From positions 21,921 through 85,920 of the forward strand of contig JAWBXA010000003.1 of assembly GCA_038868115.1 (NCBI GenBank): a stretch of DNA of 64,000 nt. The letters run 5' to 3'. The DNA is from JAGTQI01 sp038868115. GTDB taxonomy: Archaea > Thermoproteota > Bathyarchaeia > Bathyarchaeales > Bathycorpusculaceae. A program made the position numbers and the translations under genes. Under the pieces are notes generated by a model. The model saw only the letters and a list, made by a program, of their open reading frames with translations, searched no databases and was not told the DNA's origin. Positions 53,366-61,896 of the stretch are shown here, piece by piece (the first letter of the stretch is position 1; each line of letters starts with the position of its first letter).

Positions 53366-54136
53366 TGTAGTTAATATTGTTTAACCGTGTTAAGATAAGG
53401 GCTAGAGACTTAGAAAAGGACCAGGCTTCAGAAATCTTTTTGGCCGGAAAATAAGTGGCGGTCGAAGGTGAAATTCTATGGCAGCCTGTGACAGACTTTA
53501 TGGAAACTTATTTGAACTTACCAATATGGCAAGAAAAGTAAAAAATGATTTGTGCTACTTTACAGAATGCTTCTAACGCGAAAACTCTCATATTTGTATT
53601 GCCGTCGCTACGGCAGCTAGCATTGACTTTACATCGATTCTTTTACAGATTCGCTTCACGAGCAAAGTATCTAGCGGCTTAAGAGAGACCAGAGCTAACT
53701 TTACGGCGTTGTGGCTAGAACTATGACTTGAGCTTTTCTAATGGACCATCAGGCTTGAATATGCCTGATCCTAAAATGCTGTTGCATCCTAAATTCATCA
53801 TTAAATGCGGCATCTCATGGCGTTGCTATACATCCAGCCGCAAAATTTGCAACAGGCAGTATTTCTAAACGGCCAGTTTCTAAAACAACCTCGTAACGGA
53901 TAGAAAAAGTGAGTCGAAACCGTGCATTTTCCGAGCCACAAAATAAATCTTCTGGCATAGAAAAAATTAGAACCAAAATTGTGATGGACTTGCATTACGA
54001 AATAAAAATTGTTCACGGCACTTTTTAAAGCCATCAATTTCATGCTGAGGCAGACGCCATACTTGAAGTGATGGAAAATTATTTATCTATCATCATGAGA
54101 AAACCATGGTTATCGAGGACGCTTGGAGGAAAATAA
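53366..54136. other. About 770 bases without a clear gene
   Basis: No open frame here looks coding. A perfect 7-base inverted repeat ATCAGGC/GCCTGAT with an 8-base loop lies at 53748-53769, and a smaller GCCGT/ACGGC hairpin near 53610. Either could be part of an RNA or a terminator. TATA-like motifs occur near the 3' end before the zinc protein. Confidence 0.35.
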
Positions 54137-54307
54137 ATGGCTAAATGTCCGAAATGCGGAACCCAGGTTGCAACGCCCAAAAAGAAGTGGACGATGGCTG
54201 GACGCCCTGACAAGTCAGGTAAAAGGATGCAGCTAGAAATAGGACTGTTTGACTGTCCAAAGTGCAAAAAGGCCTTCCGAGAAGTTCTGAGCAAGAAAAA
54301 AGTTTAA
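54137..54307 (+). CDS. Small zinc-binding protein (CPKC pair)
   Basis: 56 residues, not covered by long-frame searches. MAKCPKCGTQVATPKKKWTM, then RMQLEIGLFDCPKCKKAFRE ends SKKKV. Two CPxC knuckles (Cys4/7 and Cys40/43) can bind one zinc. AGGA lies 8 bases before the ATG at 54137. It is a paralogue of the next gene with the same arrangement and a basic tail. A role in nucleic-acid binding is plausible but not shown. Confidence 0.8.
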   Translation: MAKCPKCGTQVATPKKKWTMAGRPDKSGKRMQLEIGLFDCPKCKKAFREVLSKKKV

Positions 54308-54347
54308 ACTCCCTTCCTCAAAGGCGTAACCAAACTGGCGACCAAAT

Positions 54348-54557
54348 ATGCCAAAGGCTAAACAGAACGCGTGTCCCGAATGCGGAACAGAAGTTAAAGA
54401 CCCCTATAAGACATGGGAGCTTATCGCTCCTTTCCCGGATAAGATGATGAGGATAACCATGACCGTCTTCGGTATGTATGAATGCCCAAAATGTGGAAAA
54501 AAGTTTAAGGGGATAGTAAGCAAGCTCAAACTGGGCGCGGAAGGCATAGAAATCTAA
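54348..54557 (+). CDS. Second small zinc-binding protein
   Basis: 69 residues. NACPECGTEVKDPYKTWELI, then MRITMTVFGMYECPKCGKKF and basic VSKLKLGAEG. The two CPxC pairs match those of the 54137-54307 product. The 40-base spacing and shared layout indicate an old tandem duplication. Both precede the signal peptidase gene but probably have separate promoters. Function unknown. Confidence 0.8.
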   Translation: MPKAKQNACPECGTEVKDPYKTWELIAPFPDKMMRITMTVFGMYECPKCGKKFKGIVSKLKLGAEGIEI

Positions 54558-54668
54558 ACAAACCTCAATCTCCCCTCATTTTTATCTTCCCTAAACCAAG
54601 CGTTAAGTTTTAAAACGTGGAAAGCTAATTCAACAAGACAACACTAAACTATAAAAGAAGGCCAAAAA

Positions 54669-55613
54669 TTGACAAAACAAGCACTAAATAGGCTATGGAA
54701 AAACGAATACTTCCAAACAGCAATAACTATAATCCTACTCCTAATAATAGTTTTCGGTCTTTATTACGGCGCACAAGCAGCCCTAGGAACAGAATATCCA
54801 GCGCTTGCAGTGGCATCGGGAAGCATGCTTCCAACCCTAAACATAGGAGACCTTATAATAGTGCAAAAAATAGCCCCGGCCCAAATCCACGCCGACCCCA
54901 TCAATGGAGACATTCTAGTTTATTGGCGTGGAGACGAACTTATCGTCCACAGAGCTGTCGATGTAAGGTGCGACGAAAATGGTGTTTATTGGATTACAAC
55001 ACGCGGGGACAACACCAATGTAAACGATATCCCGTGGCCGTCCACAATGCTTATCGGGAAAGTGATAGTAAGAATCCCCGCCATTGGCAACCTGCCTCTT
55101 CTCCTTCACTCAGAAAGAAACATGTATGTTCTATTTCTGGCGCTTATAGTGGTCTTAATAATCCTGATAATGTTTCCTTTCAGCACTTCCGGGGAAGAAA
55201 AATCTCTTAAAGAGGAACAACGAACTGAAGAGAAAATGCTCTTTTCAAAAATAAGCTTCCGCCAAATTTTTTATATAATCATAAACATAATTCTGCTAGG
55301 GCTTATAATCTTTAGTTTATGGGGATCCCTAACCATTCCGCAACCCGGAGCCACTCCACAAAAAGCAACCATTTATGGCATGTTTCCAGATGTGTGTTTT
55401 CATGAAAGTTTTCCAAGCATAAGCAAAGTTTACCTTTCTCAAAGCTTCCTAACCTACCAAATAAACTACGAGGTAAGCTGTAGTCTACGCTTTGGCGTTT
55501 CAACATTTTCATGGTTCCAGTTCTTCCTTATAATACTGGCAGCCTACAATTTATGGAAGCTCTACAATTTCTTAAAAGCTTGGAAGGGAAAAAGGCAAAA
55601 GGTTGGAGGTTAA
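54669..55613 (+). CDS. Archaeal signal peptidase I (Sec11-like) with extra C-terminal helices
   Basis: 314 residues from TTG 54669. One N-terminal helix precedes ALAVASGSMLPTLNIGDLII, with the Ser nucleophile in SGSM. The second catalytic residue is His in GDELIVHRAVD, and RGDNTN supplies an Asp, as in the archaeal Ser-His(-Asp) type. After about 150 residues it has two further helices (about 155-175 and 205-225) and a C-terminal region ending in one more helix, longer than usual archaeal SPases of about 150-200. It removes signal peptides at the membrane. Confidence 0.92.
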   Translation: MTKQALNRLWKNEYFQTAITIILLLIIVFGLYYGAQAALGTEYPALAVASGSMLPTLNIGDLIIVQKIAPAQIHADPINGDILVYWRGDELIVHRAVDVRCDENGVYWITTRGDNTNVNDIPWPSTMLIGKVIVRIPAIGNLPLLLHSERNMYVLFLALIVVLIILIMFPFSTSGEEKSLKEEQRTEEKMLFSKISFRQIFYIIINIILLGLIIFSLWGSLTIPQPGATPQKATIYGMFPDVCFHESFPSISKVYLSQSFLTYQINYEVSCSLRFGVSTFSWFQFFLIILAAYNLWKLYNFLKAWKGKRQKVGG

Positions 55614-55813
55614 TGTTTAAAGAAGCCGTCAAAACGTTTGAATGCGTTGAGTGTGGCGCAGAGCTAAAACTTTATGAAATGGACTACGAGAAAAACCGAC
55701 GAATCATGCAGTGTCCCAGATGCGGCTTGTACCACTTTTACAAGAGGAACTTTTTTGGTAAATGGAAACTTGTAAAGGTTGGACGCGTTTCAGACTTATG
55801 GCGAAAACCATAA
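55613..55813 (+). CDS. Small zinc ribbon protein
   Basis: 66 residues from an ATG that overlaps the preceding TAA (TAATG). FECVECGAELKLYEMDYEKN then RIMQCPRCGLYHFYKRNFFG gives two CxxC pairs. Its tail WKLVKVGRVSDLWRKP is basic. Co-translated with the signal peptidase. Function unknown; the longer frame starting at 55511 overlaps the peptidase and is not used. Confidence 0.75.
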   Translation: MFKEAVKTFECVECGAELKLYEMDYEKNRRIMQCPRCGLYHFYKRNFFGKWKLVKVGRVSDLWRKP

Positions 55814-55829
55814 AAGTGTAAATCTGTCT

Positions 55830-56780
55830 CTACCACAAAGCACGCCTAATCATGGAGGCATACAATTGTTCATTTTTTCGGTATATCGGAAGCTCAATCC
55901 TTCCCAAACTATTGAACATTAAGTCAGCAATACTCCCGCCTAAGGCAAATCTAGCCTTGACAATTTTATCTTTGTTGTATGCCGCTATGGAGGCCAAAGT
56001 TGCATAAACAATTCCGCCCACCACGTCAATCACGTAATGTTCCCCTAGGTAAACAGCACTAAACCAGACCATCACTGGAAAGGTTAAGATTGGTATGGCT
56101 TTTTTCTTCCACGCTTTAAAGGCGGAAAGAGCTATTAACCATGGAATTGCTGAATGGAGGCTTGGGAACGCGGCAAACGGGTTTGCTCCAATATAACTAT
56201 ATATTGTCTTATACATGGGAACACCTAAGTTATGGTCGACTTGGAAAAGTATCCTGGTGGCTCCAACCCCATACCACGGAGGCGCTACTGGAAAAACAAG
56301 AAAGGTTATTAGGGCACTGTAAGTGCATATCATAAAGGATAGAACATATTTCTGATATTGTTCTGGCTTATACTTCCACAATATGAAGGCAAAGATCGTT
56401 GGCGCTATCAAGTGTAAGGAGTAAAAGGCGGCTCCAATGTAGTCTAAAATCGGCGTTCTAATGGACTTTTGAAGCGTAAGGGTTGGGATGGCATTAAAAA
56501 CCCATAAGTCAGCGGCTATCGGCTCATAGACGTAAATATATCTTGGCACGCTGCCTATAAGCCCATTTAACGCCTCATAGGATAGAAAGGATATAATGAA
56601 TGGCGTGAAGGTCCTCACAAAGCGGTTATCACTTTTGGTGTAAGAGACATATACAAACAAACAAAGAAATATGAATTCTGGCCCGGGAAGAATTTTGAAG
56701 GTCAAGTAGAAGGCTAGAAGGAATAATGCAAAAACTGCTGGTGGTATAAACGTGTATCTTAACCTAAATGTTTTCTCCAA
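55830..56780 (-). CDS. PAP2-superfamily membrane phosphatase/transferase
   Basis: 316 residues from TTG 56780, which follows AGGTGAG; a TTG at 56813 is also possible. About eight helices. The C-terminal half has the PAP2_3 marks FPSLHSAIPWLIALS and YLGEHYVIDVVGGIVYA (the SxxH and HxxxD motifs). These are found in inositol-phosphorylceramide-synthase-like proteins and lipid phosphatases. It probably acts on a phospholipid or polyprenyl phosphate. Convergent with the zinc ribbon gene. Confidence 0.88.
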   Translation of the reverse strand: MEKTFRLRYTFIPPAVFALFLLAFYLTFKILPGPEFIFLCLFVYVSYTKSDNRFVRTFTPFIISFLSYEALNGLIGSVPRYIYVYEPIAADLWVFNAIPTLTLQKSIRTPILDYIGAAFYSLHLIAPTIFAFILWKYKPEQYQKYVLSFMICTYSALITFLVFPVAPPWYGVGATRILFQVDHNLGVPMYKTIYSYIGANPFAAFPSLHSAIPWLIALSAFKAWKKKAIPILTFPVMVWFSAVYLGEHYVIDVVGGIVYATLASIAAYNKDKIVKARFALGGSIADLMFNSLGRIELPIYRKNEQLYASMIRRALW

Positions 56781-56920
56781 ATTCTCACCTTTTAATAGAT
56801 TTGTAGGTTGCAATTGAGTAATTTAAGTTTTTGCTAAATTAGATCTCAAATCTTTTAGGAGAGTTTAAACCTAAGGCTTTATAAGGGATATTTAAAAAAC
56901 TTGATGTAGAAGTGGTGTTT

Positions 56921-57481
56921 ATGCCTAAAGTTAAGGCTATGATAAGCATAGAAAACGTCGTAGCTTCAGCAACTTTGAACCAAAAGGTGGATCTGAACGC
57001 CGTTGTTAAGGGATATCCAGGGGTGGAGTACCGTCCAGAACAGTTCCCAGGGCTCGTTTTTAGACTTAAAAGACCGAAAACAGCTACTTTGATCTTCAAT
57101 TCTGGTAAAATGGTTTGTACTGGTGCCAAATCTGAGAAGGAGGCTCGAAGAGCCGTTATAAAGGTTATTAAGGAGTTAAAGCGGGGCGGAATAATAATCA
57201 TAAGCAAGCCTGAGCTGAAAATTCAGAATATTGTGGCTTCTGCTAGTCTCGGTGGTATGATAGACTTAGAGAAAGCAGCTTACACCCTTGGAAAAACCAT
57301 GTATGAGCCTGAACAGTTTCCAGGATTAATCTATAGAATGGATAATCCTAAGGTTGTCATACTGCTTTTTGCAAGCGGCAAGCTTGTTTGCACAGGAGCC
57401 AAAAGAGAACAAGACGTCTACGATGCTGTCCATAAGCTTCATGAGATGCTGGAGGAAAAGGAACTCATATTTTATGGGTGA
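56921..57481 (+). CDS. tbp: TATA-box-binding protein (TBP)
   Basis: 186 residues, two direct repeats of about 90. Each repeat has the TBP pattern IENVVASATLNQKVDLNAV and IQNIVASASLGGMIDLEKA, YRPEQFPGLVFRL and YEPEQFPGLIYRM, then KMVCTGAKSEKEA and KLVCTGAKREQDV. A ATG start at 56921 is chosen, after the in-frame GTG at 56912. It recognises TATA elements with TFB. Its promoter probably includes the TTTATAAGG near 56878-56886. Confidence 0.97.
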   Translation: MPKVKAMISIENVVASATLNQKVDLNAVVKGYPGVEYRPEQFPGLVFRLKRPKTATLIFNSGKMVCTGAKSEKEARRAVIKVIKELKRGGIIIISKPELKIQNIVASASLGGMIDLEKAAYTLGKTMYEPEQFPGLIYRMDNPKVVILLFASGKLVCTGAKREQDVYDAVHKLHEMLEEKELIFYG

Positions 57482-57508
57482 ATTGCCCAGCTTTCTAACG
57501 TTTTCTTT

Positions 57509-58138
57509 TTATTCTTTCCTAACTTGCTTTAAAATAGTCTTTAACTGTTCCTCGTTTATCGCGCCTGTTTCGTACAACATTTTTGCCACTTGGCTTATGT
57601 TGAGGAGGGCGTGAAGCCTAATGCCGCTTTTTTTCAGTTTTTCTTCGCCGCCTTCCTCTCTGTTTACGAGGACCACTACATCGTTTACTATTCCGCCTTC
57701 GGCTGCTATGGCTTTTGCTGCCCTTCTAAGCGATAATCCAGTGGTGATCAGGTCGTCCACTAGTAGAACTCTGTCTCCGGGTGTGAGGATTCCCTCAACC
57801 CTTCTTTGTCTCCCATGTAGGCGCACACCCTTGCGTATGTATAGAAACGGCTTTCTGAGATTGTAGGCTACCAGCGAGGCGAAGGGTATGCCCGCCACTG
57901 GAATTCCGGCTACCCTTTCGAAGTTTTCCACACCTATCTTCTCCTTAACGAAGTTTGTGTAAAGGTTGCAAATTCTCTGAAAAGCGTCTGGAAAGCTTGG
58001 AACTATGCGTAGGTCTATATAGTATGGGCTTATTTTTCCGCTTGTGAGCTTGAAAGTTCCAAATTGCAAAGCGCCAATTCTGTTCAGAATTTTACAAACT
58101 TCAGCCTTAACCTCATCGCCGACCTTTTTCTTCGACAT
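57509..58138 (-). CDS. pyrE: Orotate phosphoribosyltransferase
   Basis: 209 residues. The PRPP motif is RVLLVDDLITTGLSLRRAAK (VLVVDDviTTG type) near 120-139. LRKPFLYIRKGVRLHGRQRR supplies the flexible loop with Lys and His. The N-terminal LTSGKISPYYIDLR is typical. It makes OMP in pyrimidine synthesis. It lies 4 bases after the upstream metallo-hydrolase gene. Confidence 0.94.
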   Translation of the reverse strand: MSKKKVGDEVKAEVCKILNRIGALQFGTFKLTSGKISPYYIDLRIVPSFPDAFQRICNLYTNFVKEKIGVENFERVAGIPVAGIPFASLVAYNLRKPFLYIRKGVRLHGRQRRVEGILTPGDRVLLVDDLITTGLSLRRAAKAIAAEGGIVNDVVVLVNREEGGEEKLKKSGIRLHALLNISQVAKMLYETGAINEEQLKTILKQVRKE

Positions 58139-58142
58139 TCAC

Positions 58143-58829
58143 TTACACCTTTTTTGAAACTTGGTAAATCTTTCCAACCTCCGGAATTAAGCACATGACC
58201 TTTGGCATTTCCATCTTCAAAAGTTCGCCAAACTTTTTCAAGTCTGCAGAAGAACCATGATAAGGAACAGCTACCTTAGGCCTTGTAAGTTTGGCAATTT
58301 CAACGCCTGTTTCTGGCGAAGTTCCAGGCGCAATGCCGACGGTGCAGAAAACTAGGTCGAATTTTTCTCTTTCACCTATACTTGCCATTTCTTGAAAGGG
58401 AAGACTGTCCGCCGTGTGGAAGATTTTAACTCCGTCTTCGTTTGTTATTATAAAGGATACTGGTGTGGCTGCTGGTGGATGATTACATTTTTCGGCTTTT
58501 ATGGAGACTTCACCAACCTTAACCTCAGAGCCTGGTTGAACCTCATGCAGTTTTTCGGCTGGGATGTTGCGAAGTCTCTTCGCGGATGTTGGATCTGCTA
58601 TTACTGTGCAACCAGTCAGTTTATGAACTTCTGAGACAAGCGATGCATCTAAATGGTCGTAGTGCTCATGGCTTATGAGGACGGCGTCAACCTTCTGGAA
58701 AACTTTGGGCTTAACGTCAACAGGGTCTATCACAAGGGTTTTTGATGGAGTTTTTATGGTTACCCCGGCATAGCGGTTAAACCAAACAAACAGGACTTCA
58801 TTTTTTCCAGGTGTTTTCTCAATTGCCAT
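58143..58829 (-). CDS. Metallo-β-lactamase-fold hydrolase (UPF0173-like)
   Basis: 228 residues. ISHEHYDHLDASLV is the HxHxDH zinc motif near 52-60. Further ligands are in IKAEKCNHPPAATPVSFII, FHTADSL and VPYHGSSADL. The family covers ribonucleases, lactonases and unknown hydrolases. The substrate cannot be predicted. ATG at 58829; it overlaps the operon with pyrE 4 bases on. Confidence 0.88.
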   Translation of the reverse strand: MAIEKTPGKNEVLFVWFNRYAGVTIKTPSKTLVIDPVDVKPKVFQKVDAVLISHEHYDHLDASLVSEVHKLTGCTVIADPTSAKRLRNIPAEKLHEVQPGSEVKVGEVSIKAEKCNHPPAATPVSFIITNEDGVKIFHTADSLPFQEMASIGEREKFDLVFCTVGIAPGTSPETGVEIAKLTRPKVAVPYHGSSADLKKFGELLKMEMPKVMCLIPEVGKIYQVSKKV

Positions 58830-59023
58830 GCATATTCCCGCTTTCTATTTAACATTTATGTTTCGTATGTCTTAAAGAACTTGTGCTTTTTAAGTGGTTA
58901 TGGGTTAAAGCCTATAAAAGCTTAAAGTTTTGTCCAAGCTAAAACTTTCAAAAGAGTGTGAAATGAGCGCTGATGAAGTGTTTGAAAAGTTTACAAAGGA
59001 GTTTCTGGCAGTTTCCAAGCTAA

Positions 59024-59205
59024 AGCATACAAAACGCGCTTGTCTACATCACCATCGAAAACGCTTTATTTAAAATGTCGATGATGAATTCCACATGCGC
59101 ACAGCCAAAACTGTTGAAGAAGCCTGCCGCCTAGTCGAGGTAGGCTTCAAATACGTGACAGAAATAGAGGAATCAAAATATTCCGGAAACGCGCAAATAG
59201 AATGA
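59024..59205 (+). pseudogene. C-terminal remnant of an archaeal tyrosine integrase
   Basis: Two frames are needed. One (59024 on) reads SIQNALVYITIENALFK, like the integrase '(GHK)sIkNTLiYihiEkALF' with the catalytic Tyr at 59045-59047. The second (59080 on) reads DDEFHMRTAKTVEEACRLVE and VGFKYVTEIEE, ending TGA 59203-59205. This matches the conserved archaeal integrase tail 'defickvAkTveEAckLiEaGFeYVtemdG.klFrk'. A frameshift and an upstream in-frame TAA (at a normal Lys) show decay. It lies directly before larA. The 58830-59023 bases show nothing else. Confidence 0.6.
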
Positions 59206-60498
59206 ATGGTTGACGGTGAAAACGCTTTGGTTGATGTTTGGCTTCCTTATGGTAAGACTGAGGTTTGCCTCCGCGTTCCAGCTCGGAACCTTTTGGGCTC
59301 CATAGAGCCAAAAGAGAAGCCTGGCGCTTTAGATGCGCGAGTAGAAATTGAAAGAGCTCTAAAAGAGCCCATCGGCTCAAGGCGGTTAAATGAAATCGCT
59401 AATCCAAAGCATAAGGTGGCTATTGTTGTTGATGATGCCACTAGGCCGGTGCCAAGTCATGTTATGGTGCCTCCGCTTCTAGATGAGTTGAACAGTGCCG
59501 GCGTCAAGGACGAGAATATAACCGTTATCTTTGGTTGCGGCGCGCATAGGGCCGTCACTAGCGAGGAAGCTGTTAGGTTTTTAGGCGAAGGTGTCCTAAA
59601 ACGTGTGAAAGCCATAAATCACAACTGCAAAGCCCCAGACCTTGTTTATGTGGGCACTACACCAAAATATGGAACAAAAGTCTATTTGAACCGCATTTTC
59701 GCTGAGGCTGACATGAAGATTCTGACTGGTGGTGTGTTTTTTCACTATTATGCTGGTTACGACGGCGGTAGAAAAAGCGTCTTGCCAGGTGTTGCTGGCG
59801 AGGAGACTATTAAGGCTAATCACGCCATGCTTCTGCATCCAAACGCTAGAACTGGCGTCTTGGATGGAAATCCGGTTCATGAGGATATGGTTGAAGCCGC
59901 AAGAATGGCGAATGTTGACTTCATTTTAAATGTTGTGGTTAACAGCAAAGGCGAAGTTGTGAGGGCTTTTGCTGGTGACTTGGAGCAAGCCTTCTACGAG
60001 GGCGTCAAGTTTGTGGACGAAATATATCGCATACCAGTGGATCGAAGAGCCGACATAGTTGTTGTAAGCCCCGGCGGGCATCCGTTTGACGTGAACCTTT
60101 TCCAAGCCTATAAGGGCATTGACAGTGCGTTAGAGGTTGTAAAGCGGGACGGCGTTATAATTTTGGCAGCTGAATGTCCAGAAGGGTATGGAAATCAAGC
60201 GTTTTACGATTGGATGGTTAAGTTTAAGGATGTAAAAGCCGTGGAGAGGGAGATTAAACGTAACTTTGTTGTAGGTGGGCATAAAGCTTACTATTTGATG
60301 AAAGCTCTGCAAAAAGCCCAAATAATCCTCGTGTCAGCCATGCCAGACTATTATGCGGCAAACGTTTTTAGGCTTAAGACAGCCCGCACAGTAAACGAAG
60401 CCCTGAACGAGGCTTTTAGAATTGTTGGAGAAAACGCAAAAGTTTGGGTTATGCCTTACGGCAACTTAACGCTTCCAGAGGTTAGGGCAAAAGGATAA
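59206..60498 (+). CDS. larA: LarA-like nickel-pincer racemase
   Basis: 430 residues. VDDATRPVPSHVMVPPLLDE, then VIFGCGAHRAVTSEEAVRFL, then GGVFFHYYAGYDGGRKSVLPG are the LarA marks, with the Lys that bears the nickel pincer in the last. The family racemises lactate or other 2-hydroxy acids. LarB, LarC and LarE, needed to make the cofactor, are not in the window. ATG 59206 directly follows the integrase relic stop, with no ribosome site in view. Monocistronic here. Confidence 0.93.
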   Translation: MVDGENALVDVWLPYGKTEVCLRVPARNLLGSIEPKEKPGALDARVEIERALKEPIGSRRLNEIANPKHKVAIVVDDATRPVPSHVMVPPLLDELNSAGVKDENITVIFGCGAHRAVTSEEAVRFLGEGVLKRVKAINHNCKAPDLVYVGTTPKYGTKVYLNRIFAEADMKILTGGVFFHYYAGYDGGRKSVLPGVAGEETIKANHAMLLHPNARTGVLDGNPVHEDMVEAARMANVDFILNVVVNSKGEVVRAFAGDLEQAFYEGVKFVDEIYRIPVDRRADIVVVSPGGHPFDVNLFQAYKGIDSALEVVKRDGVIILAAECPEGYGNQAFYDWMVKFKDVKAVEREIKRNFVVGGHKAYYLMKALQKAQIILVSAMPDYYAANVFRLKTARTVNEALNEAFRIVGENAKVWVMPYGNLTLPEVRAKG

Positions 60499-60576
60499 AA
60501 TGCTCAAGTTGTTTCGGAAAACTTTAAAGTAGGGATGCAAATCTAACCATAAACCTTGCAATAAGGTATCAAAACC

Positions 60577-61068
60577 ATGGAGAAAAAGGGCTTGCAGCAG
60601 ACATACACTCTGCGAAAGTTTACACCAAAAGACCTCGAACGCGTGATGTATATCAACCGTGTCTGTTTACCGGAAAATTATGGAGATTATTTCTTCATGG
60701 ACTTGTACAACCGTTTTCCAGGGACCTTTATAGTAGCTGAAGAAAACGGCGAAATTGTAGGCTATGTCATGTGCCGCATCGAGCTTGGCTTGTCGAACTT
60801 TGGCTTCAGCGGCCTCATTAAAAAGGGACATATAGTCTCCGTTGCGGTCATGCCGGAATACAGACGAAAAGGCATAGGTGAAGCCCTAGTAACAAAAGCC
60901 TTGGAGGGAATGCGCCTTTACAACGCAAAACAAGCCTTTCTAGAAGTTAGGGTTTCTAACACGCCAGCCATAAGCCTATACAAAAAATTGGGCTTTAAGA
61001 TTAGGAGGACGATCTGCGGCTACTATTCTGACGGTGAAGACGCCTACGTAATGAGCAGAGAACTATAA
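60577..61068 (+). CDS. GNAT N-acetyltransferase (RimI/Ard1-like)
   Basis: 163 residues. LRKFTPKDLERVMYINRVCL and LPENYGDYFFMDLY are typical of archaeal N-terminal acetyltransferases. The acetyl-CoA loop is VMPEYRRKGIGEALV (R/QxxGxG/A type). VRVSNTPAISLYKKLGFK completes the fold. It probably acetylates protein N-termini cotranslationally. ATG 60577. Standing alone. Confidence 0.93.
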   Translation: MEKKGLQQTYTLRKFTPKDLERVMYINRVCLPENYGDYFFMDLYNRFPGTFIVAEENGEIVGYVMCRIELGLSNFGFSGLIKKGHIVSVAVMPEYRRKGIGEALVTKALEGMRLYNAKQAFLEVRVSNTPAISLYKKLGFKIRRTICGYYSDGEDAYVMSREL

Positions 61069-61280
61069 AGATTTTATGCACATTGCTTTTTTAGACAGTA
61101 AGCTCGATTAAGCCTGTTTATTCAAAATATTTGTGCTCCCAGGAATTATATATCCTACGCAAAGATCTTCTCCGCAGATAGGACATTTTCAGATATGCTC
61201 TAGATTAGAAGGCTTGTCTCGCTCGTGCTATCCCCCTCTTAGACTAATTGATTTAGAAAATATTAGAAAAAGGTGGAAAA

Positions 61281-61895
61281 TTAGAGTTGCAAGCCTAGTT
61301 TTTCGTAAATTCTTTTCCTGTTTTCCTCGACGGTTTTTGCCACATCCATAAATAGATTGTTTCCATGAGCGTCTATAGCCACTGTTAAAGGTCCAAAGTC
61401 TTCAACTTCAAAAATCCATAAGGCTTCCGGCGTGCCGAGATCAAGCCACTCAACGCCTCTAACATTTTTTATGGCTTTAGCCGCCAGTATCGCAGCTCCG
61501 CCGGTGAAAGCTCCATACACGGCTCCATACTTTGCCATGGCATCCGTTGTCCTTTTTCCCATTCCACCCTTGCCGATTACGACTCGAACTTTGAAGTTTT
61601 TGATAAACTCGTCTTCGAATATATCCATTCTTGTGCTTGTTGTGGGACCGGCTGCAACGGCAACCCATTTGTCGCCTTCCTTACTGACCACTGGTCCACA
61701 GTGGAAAACCGCCAATCCTTCAAGGTTTATGGGTAAGGGTTTTCCCTGTTTAAAGTATTCCAGAGCTCGTCTGTGGGCTTGGTCTCTGGCTGTTACTATG
61801 GTTCCAGTTATGTATGTGACGTCGTTAACCTTCAGTTTGCGGATTTCCCCTTCTGAAATGGGTGTTTTAAGGTGATAAACCGCCATCCTTTTCAC
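61281..61895 (-). CDS. Class I fumarate hydratase, β (C-terminal) subunit
   Basis: 204 residues. VTYITGTIVTARDQAHRRAL, LAVFHCGPVV, VAVAAGPTTSTRMDIFEDEF and VRVVIGKGGMGKRTTDAMAK are typical of the β subunit. It binds substrate with the α subunit. ATG 61895 lies one base after the α stop, so both are co-translated. The pair hydrates fumarate to malate using an oxygen-sensitive 4Fe-4S cluster. Confidence 0.93.
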   Translation of the reverse strand: MKRMAVYHLKTPISEGEIRKLKVNDVTYITGTIVTARDQAHRRALEYFKQGKPLPINLEGLAVFHCGPVVSKEGDKWVAVAAGPTTSTRMDIFEDEFIKNFKVRVVIGKGGMGKRTTDAMAKYGAVYGAFTGGAAILAAKAIKNVRGVEWLDLGTPEALWIFEVEDFGPLTVAIDAHGNNLFMDVAKTVEENRKRIYEKLGLQL

Positions 61896-61896
61896 C

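Noticed and set aside
53801..54043. 80-residue minus-strand frame
   Set aside because: Composition rich in Cys, Phe and Arg without a family or ribosome site; treated as noncoding.
61432..61875. 147-residue open frame on the plus strand
   Set aside because: It is the shadow of the fumarase β subunit.
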